Origin: Aliishimia ponticola
Lineage (GTDB): Bacteria > Pseudomonadota > Alphaproteobacteria > Rhodobacterales > Rhodobacteraceae
NCBI RefSeq assembly: GCF_004803475.1
Contig: NZ_SRKY01000006.1
Span: forward strand, 62,001 to 126,000
Length of the DNA stretch: 64,000 nt
Direction of reading: 5' to 3'
Below, piece after piece: positions 1 through 7,068 of this stretch. The position numbers and the translations under genes are program-made. The notes beneath the pieces are model-generated. The model saw nothing but the letters and a program-made list of their open reading frames with translations, searched no databases and was not told the DNA's origin. Positions within the stretch are counted from its first letter, which is position 1. Each line of letters begins with the position of its first letter.

Positions 1-188
1 ACGCGACCTTCGGTGCGGGTTGCGACCTCGTCCGCGAAACCGGTGGCGGCGATGTGCCAGCTATGGCTTTCGGGCAGAACATGGCCAAGGCGGATGGACA
101 CATCAGCCGCCAGCGCGGCAACCGGTGCGAAGGCTGTCAGGCAGGCTGCAAGCACGCCGCCCTTGAACAAATCGGTGGGGAATTTCAT
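1..188 (-). CDS. TRAP transporter substrate-binding protein, DctP family (partial, C-terminus beyond left edge)
   Basis: Only the first 62 or so codons lie in the window. The reading frame starts at an ATG (188) preceded by a strong AGGAGA ribosome site. It encodes a typical signal peptide of about 28 residues (positively charged start, hydrophobic core, Ala-Leu-Ala-Ala end) followed by SIRLGHVLPESHSWHIAA, the usual first strand of DctP-type periplasmic binding proteins of tripartite ATP-independent transporters. The ligand cannot be inferred. It is divergent from the GbsR-type regulator at 437. The permease genes would be expected to the left of the window. Confidence 0.8.
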   Translation of the reverse strand, partial: MKFPTDLFKGGVLAACLTAFAPVAALAADVSIRLGHVLPESHSWHIAATGFADEVATRTEGR

Positions 189-201
189 CGGGGGTCTCCT
201 G

Positions 202-238
202 TTGGGTTTTCTTTGAGGCGAAGAAATACCGAACCCAA
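202..238 (-). promoter_or_regulatory. Composite inverted repeat in the leader of the truncated TRAP gene
   Basis: Outer arms TTGGGTT (202-208) and AACCCAA (232-238) are perfectly complementary. An inner pair TTTCTT (208-213) / AAGAAA (221-226) sits inside them. The structure ends immediately before the AGGAGA ribosome site of the gene starting at 188, so it could be a leader hairpin or a protein-binding site. Its function is inferred only from position. Confidence 0.35.
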
Positions 239-403
239 AACCTGCGCAAATAGCTCAGCGCTATGGTTGAGAAAGCCTCTCCTTATCCATCTGCGCGCAC
301 CGGGCATGGTGTGCGCGCTGCCCCCCCTGCTTGCTACATCCTGTTGTCGCCGCTCCCGGATGACTGCGCTTGATGACGGATTGACAAAACAGTTGTTTCT
401 GTT

Positions 404-423
404 ATTTCTCTCAATACAGAAAT
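404..423 (+). promoter_or_regulatory. Palindromic operator in front of the GbsR-type regulator gene
   Basis: ATTTCTCTCAATACAGAAAT is 18/20 identical to the perfect palindrome at 1016-1035. It lies between a TTGACA -35 element (381-386) and the AGGA ribosome site (427-430). It would therefore overlap the -10 region and transcription start, the expected place for an autoregulatory site. Binding by the adjacent regulator is an inference. Confidence 0.6.
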
Positions 424-436
424 TACAGGACACGCC

Positions 437-994
437 ATGAACCTCACACCCGCCATGCAACGATTTATCCTTCACTGGGGAGATATGGGCGCGAAATGGG
501 GCGTGAACCGGTCCGTCGCGCAGATCCATGCGCTGCTGCATATCGCACCCGACCCGATGACGGCGGAAGAGATTTCGGAAACGCTGAACCTGGCCCGGTC
601 CAACGTGTCTACCGCCCTGAAGGAATTGCAGGGCTGGAAAATCGTCCAGTCGCGTCGACAGCTTGGTGACCGCCGGGACCACTTCACGTCTGTCCGGGAT
701 ATGTTCGACCTGGTGACAATCGTCATCGAAGGCCGGCGTGAGCGTGAGTTCGCCCCGACCATCGAAGCGCTCAACGCTGTTCAGGCAGAGGCCGCGACAG
801 ATGGCACCCCGGAAAACGTGCGCAAACGGATCGATGACACCCTGTCCACCATGCAGATGTTCGACAATTGGTACACCGATATGGCGAACCTGAACCGAAG
901 CGTCCACGTTGCCATGCTGAAACTCGGCAGCCGCATCGTGAAGTTCCTGCCCAAGGGCAACAAAAAGAGCAAGCAAACCGATAAAGGATCTTAA
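437..994 (+). CDS. GbsR/MarR family transcriptional regulator
   Basis: A 185-residue protein whose N-terminal two thirds match the GbsR branch of the MarR family: an N-terminal helix containing WGDMGAKWGVNRSVAQIHALL, then a winged helix (about residues 40-95) with the recognition-helix segment LARSNVSTALKELQGW and a basic wing (SRRQLGDRRDHF). The C-terminal part is helical and ends in a lysine-rich tail. GbsR proteins usually repress osmolyte or efflux-type operons. The gene is preceded by one copy, and followed 21 nt after its stop by a second copy, of the same 20-bp palindrome. It thus probably represses itself and the downstream unknown operon (1085-2809). The effector is unknown. Confidence 0.85.
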   Translation: MNLTPAMQRFILHWGDMGAKWGVNRSVAQIHALLHIAPDPMTAEEISETLNLARSNVSTALKELQGWKIVQSRRQLGDRRDHFTSVRDMFDLVTIVIEGRREREFAPTIEALNAVQAEAATDGTPENVRKRIDDTLSTMQMFDNWYTDMANLNRSVHVAMLKLGSRIVKFLPKGNKKSKQTDKGS

Positions 995-1015
995 GTCAAA
1001 AAATTTTGCCCTGAA

Positions 1016-1035
1016 ATTTCTGTCTATACAGAAAT
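1016..1035 (+). promoter_or_regulatory. Perfect palindromic operator in front of the unknown four-gene operon
   Basis: ATTTCTGTCTATACAGAAAT has 8-bp perfect arms (ATTTCTGT/ACAGAAAT) around CTAT. It lies between the regulator stop (994) and the first gene of the next operon (1085). It differs from the copy at 404-423 at only two positions. The size and symmetry fit a dimeric MarR/GbsR-type repressor. Confidence 0.65.
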
Positions 1036-1084
1036 CTCAAATATTTCCGATGATCTCAAAAGTTCAGAATGAAAGGTACCTGCC

Positions 1085-1216
1085 ATGTTGCACCAAACCT
1101 ATCGACACCCCCTAGCGCCACGTCACGGCGACAACACGCGCGCACGCCGCCCGCGTCCGACCGATGTGATCCTGCGTATCTTGCGCGCTGCCCGCTTGTG
1201 GAGGGCAGAGCAATGA
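1085..1216 (+). CDS. Small Arg-rich protein, 43 residues, unknown function
   Basis: The ATG at 1085 is preceded by AAAGG (1072-1076) at ideal spacing. The frame runs 43 codons to a TGA that overlaps the ATG of the next gene (ATGA, 1213-1216), a sign of translational coupling. The product begins MLHQTYRHPLAPRHGD and ends with a basic amphipathic segment (TDVILRILRAARLWRAEQ). It has no signal peptide or obvious domain. An alternative longer N-terminus for the next gene, from an ATG at 1069 in another frame, is less likely because it lacks a ribosome site. The operator at 1016-1035 lies just upstream, so this appears to be the first cistron of the regulated operon. Confidence 0.6.
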   Translation: MLHQTYRHPLAPRHGDNTRARRPRPTDVILRILRAARLWRAEQ

Positions 1217-2013
1217 AAGGGACCATTACAAGCGATATTCGCCGTATCCGGGCCGAGGCTGAAATGCTGGCCGGTCGTCCGCAAGACCTTGAACAACGCG
1301 CCTCTGTCTACCTGCGTCTGTATCGCGAGTCCGGTGGGCGGCATGTCTTTCCATTGTTGGCGGCGCATGGGGCGCTTTGGGGCGCGGGTCACTTTCAGCG
1401 CGGTCTTGCAATTGGGCGCGCGGTCGCGAAGGCGCATCGGGATGGGGCCGAACGGCTGGCTCGGCTCGCGGATTTCGCCACCGCCTTCAAAGAGATCAAC
1501 CGCCAGGTCTGCGTTGAAACCTATGCGGCCTACCACATTACCGGGCGACTTGGCCCCGACGCGGCGCGGCAGGCCGGACTCGATCCCGCGTTGATCGACG
1601 CGCTGACAGCCTGCCATGACGCAAGGCGGCGCGGCGCGGCATTGTCCCCCGCCGGGACAGAGGCGCTGTTCACCGCCTTCTTCCGCTGGGAACAGGACAA
1701 TGTCGTGCATCCGTCAATTCTGGCTGCCGAGGCCGCGCTGGATTGGCCATTGATGCGGACAGTGGCAATGCGCCCGCCGGTCTGGTTCAGCTATATGCGC
1801 GCGCCGCTGCTCTTTCGTCAGTTCGCCAGCAAATCCGAACGGATCGACAAAGGGCTGCGCGCGTTTCAACTGGCACAGAAACGCGGCTGGTCGCGGGTCG
1901 AGGCCGATATCGCGCGCTATGGCCGGATGCCAACCACCTATGTGGCCGAACCGGAGCGGCACTACCAAACGCTTCTGGATCGGCTGGATCTTCGTCCGTT
2001 GAGGAGTGTCTGA
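1213..2013 (+). CDS. Conserved-looking cytosolic protein of unknown function (266 aa)
   Basis: Start chosen at 1213, where the ATG overlaps the stop of the 43-residue gene and follows GAGGGCAGAG. The protein (MKGTITSDIRRIRAEAEML...) is mostly helical, with no membrane segment or signal peptide. Features include a Gly/Ala-rich stretch (HGALWGAGHFQRGLAIGRAV), a tryptophan-containing FFRWEQDNVVHPSILAAEAA segment, and a C-terminal basic helix region. I do not recognise the family. It is followed 2 nt later by a membrane-protein gene. The context (operator, small protein, two membrane proteins) suggests a dedicated complex or transport/stress unit, but the function is open. Confidence 0.75.
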   Translation: MKGTITSDIRRIRAEAEMLAGRPQDLEQRASVYLRLYRESGGRHVFPLLAAHGALWGAGHFQRGLAIGRAVAKAHRDGAERLARLADFATAFKEINRQVCVETYAAYHITGRLGPDAARQAGLDPALIDALTACHDARRRGAALSPAGTEALFTAFFRWEQDNVVHPSILAAEAALDWPLMRTVAMRPPVWFSYMRAPLLFRQFASKSERIDKGLRAFQLAQKRGWSRVEADIARYGRMPTTYVAEPERHYQTLLDRLDLRPLRSV

Positions 2014-2015
2014 TC

Positions 2016-2468
2016 ATGCCCGATATCCTGCCACGCGCAAATGGACGCCGCCGCTATATCGTCGACCCAATGGCCTTCTTTCTGGCCCTGTTCGGGGCAC
2101 CAATCCTGGTCGCTGCTTTGTGCTTCTGGGCGCTTTTCATTCCCGTCTTTGCCGTCATTTATGGCGGGCCGCTCTATCTGGCGGCGGGCACCCCTGCACT
2201 CCTATGGGCATTGCCCCGCTTTGGGCCAAACAGCCTGACCTGCGCGGCACTCGCCTTTGCAATACAGATCAGCATTTGCGGATGCGCATGGGTCTGGATG
2301 GAGTTCACTGACGGGCCCGCTACCGATTTGGCGCATTTCTTCCTGATATTCGGCGCGGCGATCGCCCCGCTTTGGGGCTGGGCCTTTGCCGTCCTTTACC
2401 GCGCCTTCGAGCGCAGCGCTTTCCGGCGCCTCAATATGTTTCGTGATCAAGAAGGAGTAATGTCATGA
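2016..2468 (+). CDS. Predicted four-helix membrane protein of unknown function (150 aa)
   Basis: Start at ATG 2016 with GAGGAG (2001-2006) upstream. After a short basic N-terminus (PRANGRRRYIVDP) come about four hydrophobic segments (roughly residues 18-42, 44-66, 74-95, 105-130). A cytosolic tail follows, ending at a TGA that overlaps the next start (ATGA, 2465-2468). No catalytic motif is visible. It is co-transcribed with the neighbours at 1213 and 2465, which fits a small integral-membrane complex. A longer in-frame reading from 1743 would lie inside the previous gene and is rejected. Confidence 0.7.
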   Translation: MPDILPRANGRRRYIVDPMAFFLALFGAPILVAALCFWALFIPVFAVIYGGPLYLAAGTPALLWALPRFGPNSLTCAALAFAIQISICGCAWVWMEFTDGPATDLAHFFLIFGAAIAPLWGWAFAVLYRAFERSAFRRLNMFRDQEGVMS

Positions 2469-2809
2469 TCATTGCAATCCTCGTCTATATCCCCCTCGCG
2501 CTAAGCATGACCGCCGCGTTGAGCTTCGCGATCCTGCATGTGGGCACGCTAAGCGCGGAGTGTCCCGAACAAGCATCCGCCGCGCGGATCAGCGCGTTCA
2601 GTATCGCCACCGGCTTTGCCGCGACCGGGACAGGCGGCGTTCTGCTGATCGGCGCACTGATGCTGATCGTGCCAGAGACTCACACCATCGCGCTGGCTTT
2701 CTGCCTTGGCCTTGCCGCCTTGTGCCTTGGGCTGGGATTCTCTCATGCGGTGGCGACTCTGGGGGCGGTCACGCAGCGGAATCGGCAGGAACCCACCGAA
2801 AAAGCCTGA
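2465..2809 (+). CDS. Small membrane protein of unknown function (114 aa)
   Basis: The ATG at 2465 overlaps the previous stop and is preceded by GAAGGAG (2451-2457). Three hydrophobic stretches are visible (about residues 3-28, 44-68, 75-100), the last two Gly/Ala-rich, then a polar tail (TQRNRQEPTEKA). No known motif was recognised. It is the last gene of the operator-controlled operon and is followed by a stem-loop at 2818-2851. Confidence 0.65.
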   Translation: MIIAILVYIPLALSMTAALSFAILHVGTLSAECPEQASAARISAFSIATGFAATGTGGVLLIGALMLIVPETHTIALAFCLGLAALCLGLGFSHAVATLGAVTQRNRQEPTEKA

Positions 2810-2817
2810 TTCGTAAC

Positions 2818-2851
2818 GGCCAGGACACAGGTTTCCGCCTGTCTTCTGGCC
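2818..2851 (+). terminator. Stem-loop after the unknown operon
   Basis: GGCCAGGACACAGG and CCTGTCTTCTGGCC pair as a 14-bp stem with two mismatches around a TTTCCG loop, starting 8 nt after the last stop codon. No clear T tract follows, so it may be a weak terminator or an mRNA 3' end stabiliser. Confidence 0.45.
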
Positions 2852-2953
2852 CCTACCTTGACGGTAAATATTCCCTCAACTACCCAAAAAGCGGGTGAGA
2901 ACAGACCGGCCACACAGCCGGCACCATGAGGCAGAAATACAGGTGGGACGCCA

Positions 2954-4255
2954 ATGACGACAGCCTATGTGCAGGTCGCTCAGTTTGCGCGTGGCGATAC
3001 GCTGCGCCTGATTGGGACTGACACGATCTCTATCTTCTCGGAAGATGGTACCTTCGATTTTCAGTACCTTTTCCCCAGTGACGAATTCGACCCACGTGTC
3101 GAACTCCGCGAGCCAGAGGGCGATATCGTCGATTTCGGGTCCTCCGTGACCTTTACGGAAATCACGGTCTTCAACCTCGAATTCGGAAGCTCCAGCGCCG
3201 ATTACATGGTGATCGTGGATGTGGATGCAGGGTACGAGTATTTCTTCCAATTGTCTTCGGACGGCGCGAACGTGCCGGACTTCCCGACCTCGCTGGACGA
3301 TTACGACGCGATCGTGAATGACTTCACCGGGTTCAACAAGATGACCGACAGTTCGACCGGCGTGTTCTCCGTCAGCCTCGCGTCGCTGTTCGAAGCCACG
3401 CTTACCGAAGACGACAACCTGAACTTCCTGAAGATCGACAGTGACGAAGACCTCAGCCTCGGCGAGGGGAATGACACGGTCTATTCCGGGGCCGGACGCG
3501 ACCAGATCCAGGGCGGCGACGGCGATGACCGGCTGGTGGCAACCAGTACCGAAGAGGGCGATTGGGCGACCTTCTATGGCAACAAGGGCGACGATTTCCT
3601 CAAGGCCAAGAACCTGACCCGCGCGGAATTCTACGGCAATACCGGCGACGACACCCTGTATGGCGCATCGCAGGACGATTGGCTGGATGGCGGTCAAAAC
3701 AACGATGTGCTCTACGGTCTGGCCGGAAATGACGAGATGTACGGCGGCTCTGGCAATGACATCGCCTATGGCGGGTCGGGCAATGATTACATCGAAGGTG
3801 GCGACGGCGCGGACCTGCTGCGCGGCAACCGGGACAGCGACACCCTTCTGGGCGGCGCAGGCGCGGACGATCTGCGCGGCGGCGGCGGCGGCGACGACCT
3901 GCAAGGCGGCGACGGCGATGACTATGTTCTGGGCGAAGGCGGGTCTGACACGCTGACCGGCGGGCTGGGCGACGACACGCTGGTGGGCGGGTTCGGTTCC
4001 GGCAATCTGGACGGCGCGCGTGACACCTTCGTGTTCGAGGCTGGCGGTGGCTTTGACCGGGTCAAGGATTTCGAGGTCGGCATCGACCGGATCGACCTGA
4101 GCGATTTCGGCTTCACGGATTTCGACACCGATGTCCTGCCGCTCACCTCAGAAAAATCTTCCGGGCTGCGCATTGATTTCGGCGATGGCACGGTGGCCTT
4201 CCTTGAGGGGATCACCCTTGCCGAGCTGGCCTCCGGTGACGTGATCCTGCTGTAA
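2954..4255 (+). CDS. RTX-type calcium-binding secreted protein
   Basis: A 433-residue acidic protein without a Sec signal peptide. Residues 1-165 are a beta-rich, Asp-rich N-terminal region with no recognised enzyme motif. Residues about 169-352 contain some 15-17 nonapeptide repeats of the GGxGxDxUx type (for example GGSGNDIAYGGSGNDYIEGG), which form a calcium-bound parallel beta-roll. The C-terminus (DTFVFEAGGGFDRVKDFEVG to the Leu-Leu end) matches the serralysin/RTX C-terminal segment recognised by type I secretion. It is probably exported by an ABC-MFP-TolC system encoded elsewhere. AGGTGGG (2941-2947) is the ribosome site. It could be an adhesin, S-layer-like or enzyme-associated protein; no catalytic domain is visible. 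Confidence 0.85.
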   Translation: MTTAYVQVAQFARGDTLRLIGTDTISIFSEDGTFDFQYLFPSDEFDPRVELREPEGDIVDFGSSVTFTEITVFNLEFGSSSADYMVIVDVDAGYEYFFQLSSDGANVPDFPTSLDDYDAIVNDFTGFNKMTDSSTGVFSVSLASLFEATLTEDDNLNFLKIDSDEDLSLGEGNDTVYSGAGRDQIQGGDGDDRLVATSTEEGDWATFYGNKGDDFLKAKNLTRAEFYGNTGDDTLYGASQDDWLDGGQNNDVLYGLAGNDEMYGGSGNDIAYGGSGNDYIEGGDGADLLRGNRDSDTLLGGAGADDLRGGGGGDDLQGGDGDDYVLGEGGSDTLTGGLGDDTLVGGFGSGNLDGARDTFVFEAGGGFDRVKDFEVGIDRIDLSDFGFTDFDTDVLPLTSEKSSGLRIDFGDGTVAFLEGITLAELASGDVILL

Positions 4256-4276
4256 ACCGCGCCGGTTACGCGACAA

Positions 4277-4298
4277 GCTGGGGCAATACTGCCCCGGC
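4277..4298 (+). terminator. Putative terminator hairpin after the RTX gene
   Basis: GCTGGGGCA/TGCCCCGGC form a 9-bp stem (one G-U) around ATAC, 22 nt after the RTX stop, followed by CTTTCGG. The T tract is short, so termination is plausible rather than certain. Nothing else was recognised between 4299 and 4433. Confidence 0.45.
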
Positions 4299-4433
4299 CT
4301 TTCGGTCGATACTGCGGTGCCCGGCAAAGCCGTTGCACATGCAAAAGGCCTGAAATCCCGCGTCAGATCGACAAGAGGCTCTTAGCTATCTCGTCGAGGG
4401 GCACAGGTTACCTTTCCTCAAGCACGACGCCCT

Positions 4434-4991
4434 TTACGACCGAGTTGGCAAGCCCAGCTCCTTCAGCTTGCGGAACTCCTGTGCGGCCGCTTGCGCGTCA
4501 AAGATGGCCGCCAAGACCAGTGGCCGTTTCGCCCCGCGCATATGAAGCGAAATTTCATTTTGTTCGCTCACTGTCAGCGCACTCTTGGTCAGTTCAATGG
4601 CCTCGACATCCCCAAACGAATACTCGGAGAGGCGTGCGCCGCGCCACGGTCGATCGCAATGGATCGCCACAATCCGTCGACTTGGGTCAAATGTTACAAC
4701 CACGTCCGGGGCAAGAATGCCCTTTTTGATTGAAACATAGATAAACGCGCAAGGTAGTCCGACACAAAGCAGCAACAGAACCAGATAGCCGATGAAGTCG
4801 CCAAAGCGGGTGTAATCGCCCTGCAATATGGGAACGACCAGATCGAAAGCGTCACTTCCGAACAGCCCAAATCCGGAAATCAAGACCATCGCCAAAATGA
4901 CGGCGAACGGGATCACGACCAATGCAACAAATATCCGGAGACGCGGCGTCGTCACGTTTCGATATTTGATGAGGTTGGCGTCCGCTCTCAT
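4434..4991 (-). CDS. Membrane protein with two N-terminal helices and a PH-like cytosolic domain, unknown function
   Basis: Start placed at ATG 4991 because GGGAG (5002-4998) lies 6 nt upstream; an ATG at 5033 lacks a ribosome site. The 185-residue product has two hydrophobic segments (about residues 18-43 and 66-88). A soluble C-terminal half follows whose pattern (VVVTFDPSRRIVAIHCDRPW, then FGDVEAIELTKSALTV) resembles the strand layout of bacterial PH-like domains. That fold assignment is only a visual guess. It is monocistronic between the RTX gene and gshA. Confidence 0.6.
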   Translation of the reverse strand: MRADANLIKYRNVTTPRLRIFVALVVIPFAVILAMVLISGFGLFGSDAFDLVVPILQGDYTRFGDFIGYLVLLLLCVGLPCAFIYVSIKKGILAPDVVVTFDPSRRIVAIHCDRPWRGARLSEYSFGDVEAIELTKSALTVSEQNEISLHMRGAKRPLVLAAIFDAQAAAQEFRKLKELGLPTRS

Positions 4992-5109
4992 CAACGGCTC
5001 CCGATTGACTGGCGGCGTCTTATCGCGGCACATCTGCGATCACGCCGCGAAATCGCCGAGGAATTGGAAGCGGAGAGCGCAGCGCCGGCAGGCTCTCCGA
5101 TGATGGCGA

Positions 5110-6480
5110 TCAGTAGGAATATTCCGGGAAGATGCGGGTCAAATCCCCGCCCCAATCGCCGTGATAGTGATCCAAAAGCTCATCTGCAGGGGCTTTGCCG
5201 CTTTCCACGCTTTCCTTCAGCGCATTCAGGAAATGGGTCTCGTCCGGGACAAGACCGCCCGAGCCGGGGCGCGCCCGCGCTTTCAAGCCTGCTTCGGACA
5301 GCGCGACCGCCTCACGGGCGAGGTCCAGCATCTTGACCCCGTTCACCTCGGCCGCCAGCCCCTCGGTATAGGCCGCGACACGCATTGCCTGACGCATCTC
5401 GTCGTCCCAGTCCTTGACCAGATCCCACGCCGCATCCAGCGGGCCTTGTTCATACATCAGACCGACCCAGAAAGCGGGCAGCGCGCACAGACGCCGCCAC
5501 GGGCCACCATCGGCGCCACGCATTTCCATGTATTTCTTGATCCGCGCCTCGGGGAACACCGTGGTCAGATGATCGGCCCAATCGCTGAGCGTCGGAGTCT
5601 CTCCCGGCAGCGCGGGCAACTTGCCTTCCAGGAAATCGCGGAAGGACATGCCCAGCGCGTCGACATATTTGCCGTCGCGATAGACGAAATACATCGGCAC
5701 GTTCAGCGCGTATTCGACCCAGGATTCGAACCCGAAGCCTTCTTCGAACACGAAGGGCAGCATCCCCGTGCGGGCATCGTCGATCCGGTCCCAGACCCAG
5801 CCGCGCAGACTTTTGACGCCATTCGGCTTGCCCTCGAAGAACGGAGAGTTCCCGAAAAGCGCATTGGCCACCGGTTGCAGCGACAACGCCACGCGCAGCT
5901 TCTGCACCATGTCCGCCTCGGACGAGAAATCGAGGTTCACCTGCACCGTACAGGTGCGCCGCATCATGATCTTCCCGGTGGTGCCGACGGTATCCATATA
6001 GGCATCCATCAGCTTGTACCGGCCCTTGGGCATCAGCGGCATTTCCTCATGGGTCCAGATCGGTGCCGCGCCCAGCCCGATGAAGCCCACGCCAACCTTG
6101 TCGGCAATGTCCTTCACGTCGCGCAGGTGGTCGTTCACCTCGTCGCAGGTCTGATGAATGGTTTCCAGCGGCGCGCCGGACAGTTCAAGCTGGCCGCCCG
6201 GCTCAAGGCTGATATTGGCCCCGTCCTTGGTCAGCCCGATCAGGTTGTCGCCTTCGGTCACCGGCTCCCAGCCGTGGCCGTCGCGCAGCCCTTCCAGAAC
6301 GGTCAGGATCGAACGCGCGCCCGCGAAGGGCAGAGGTTTGAGCGTATCTTTGCAGTATCCGAACTTTTCATGTTCGGTCCCGATGCGCCATTCGGACTTC
6401 GGCTTGCAGCCAGAGGCGAGATATTCCGCCAGTTGTTCGTGACGTTCGATCGGCCCGCCGCCGGACTGGGGTATCGACAT
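5110..6480 (-). CDS. gshA: Glutamate--cysteine ligase
   Basis: Catalyses ATP-dependent joining of glutamate and cysteine, the first step of glutathione synthesis. The 456-residue length and sequence (RIGTEHEKFGY near residue 32, LEPGGQLELSGAP near 93, MMRRTCTVQVNLDFSSE near 175, FVYRDGKYVDALGMSFRDF in the middle) match the plant/alphaproteobacterial GCS2-type enzyme rather than the E. coli type. It is the last gene of a minus-strand group with rsmE, a GNAT gene and a small membrane protein, an order common in this family of bacteria. Confidence 0.93.
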   Translation of the reverse strand: MSIPQSGGGPIERHEQLAEYLASGCKPKSEWRIGTEHEKFGYCKDTLKPLPFAGARSILTVLEGLRDGHGWEPVTEGDNLIGLTKDGANISLEPGGQLELSGAPLETIHQTCDEVNDHLRDVKDIADKVGVGFIGLGAAPIWTHEEMPLMPKGRYKLMDAYMDTVGTTGKIMMRRTCTVQVNLDFSSEADMVQKLRVALSLQPVANALFGNSPFFEGKPNGVKSLRGWVWDRIDDARTGMLPFVFEEGFGFESWVEYALNVPMYFVYRDGKYVDALGMSFRDFLEGKLPALPGETPTLSDWADHLTTVFPEARIKKYMEMRGADGGPWRRLCALPAFWVGLMYEQGPLDAAWDLVKDWDDEMRQAMRVAAYTEGLAAEVNGVKMLDLAREAVALSEAGLKARARPGSGGLVPDETHFLNALKESVESGKAPADELLDHYHGDWGGDLTRIFPEYSY

Positions 6481-6537
6481 TGGGGTGTCCTCTCGCCTGC
6501 GCTTCGTGTTCGTGACTGCAAGGAATTCAAAGGCGTG

Positions 6538-7068
6538 TCAATGCAGCCTGTCCGTGGGCACGCGCACAGGTCCCCGTGTCCAGATCACGGTGTCGTGTGC
6601 GGTCGTTTCGCCAAGCACACGGAGCATGCGTTCGACCTTGAGCCCCGGCAGGGTGGTAAAGGCATCAAAAAGCGCGTCGCTGCCATCGGCATTCAGCGGG
6701 ATGAACAGGCTTTCGGTGGACGATTTCAGCCGCCAATGCGCGGTGACGCCAGTACGCAGAATCGCCAGTTCCGCCAGATCGCCGAGCGCCATTGCGCCGC
6801 CGGTCAGCGGACCGAAATAGACGATCTGCCCCTCATCCACATCCACCGTACCCGGCCCGTCCGACGCCCTGCCCCGGAACCGGCCACGCTGAATGCCGGT
6901 AATCGCCAGCCCGGCGCCCACAGCCGCCAAGAACCAGCCAAGCGCGCCGACCAGCCCCCCCGGACCGATCCCGGCCCATAAGCCAATCAGCGCCAGCGCC
7001 GCACCGCAGATCGTCTCGCGCCAGCGCCAGAACTGCGCGCGCAATTCCGGTCGAATGAATCCCGTCAC
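6538..7068 (-). CDS. Conserved membrane-anchored protein of unknown function (176 aa)
   Basis: The ATG at 7068 overlaps the stop of the upstream GNAT gene (ATGA), so it is translationally coupled. After a basic start (MTGFIRPELRAQFWRWRE) there are two Gly/Ala-rich membrane segments (about residues 19-37 and 39-58), then a soluble domain of about 115 residues containing VDVDEGQIVYFGPLTGG and FIPLNADGSDALFDAF. No known catalytic motif was recognised. Position between the GNAT gene and gshA suggests a conserved lineage-specific operon member. Confidence 0.7.
   Translation of the reverse strand: MTGFIRPELRAQFWRWRETICGAALALIGLWAGIGPGGLVGALGWFLAAVGAGLAITGIQRGRFRGRASDGPGTVDVDEGQIVYFGPLTGGAMALGDLAELAILRTGVTAHWRLKSSTESLFIPLNADGSDALFDAFTTLPGLKVERMLRVLGETTAHDTVIWTRGPVRVPTDRLH

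Noticed and set aside
293-318. GC-rich hairpin GCGCGCA/TGCGCGC
   Set aside because: The 7-bp arms with a 12-nt loop have no T tract and no clear gene end next to them. This is not distinguishable from chance in GC-rich DNA.
3460-4010. Tandem DNA repeats that could suggest a CRISPR or satellite
   Set aside because: They are the codons of the RTX nonapeptides, in frame and diverged; there are no spacers or cas genes.
5161-6981. A 606-codon open frame on the plus strand
   Set aside because: It runs antisense to gshA and the 6538-7068 gene. Its Gln/His/Arg-rich translation is typical of the reverse frame of GC-rich coding DNA.
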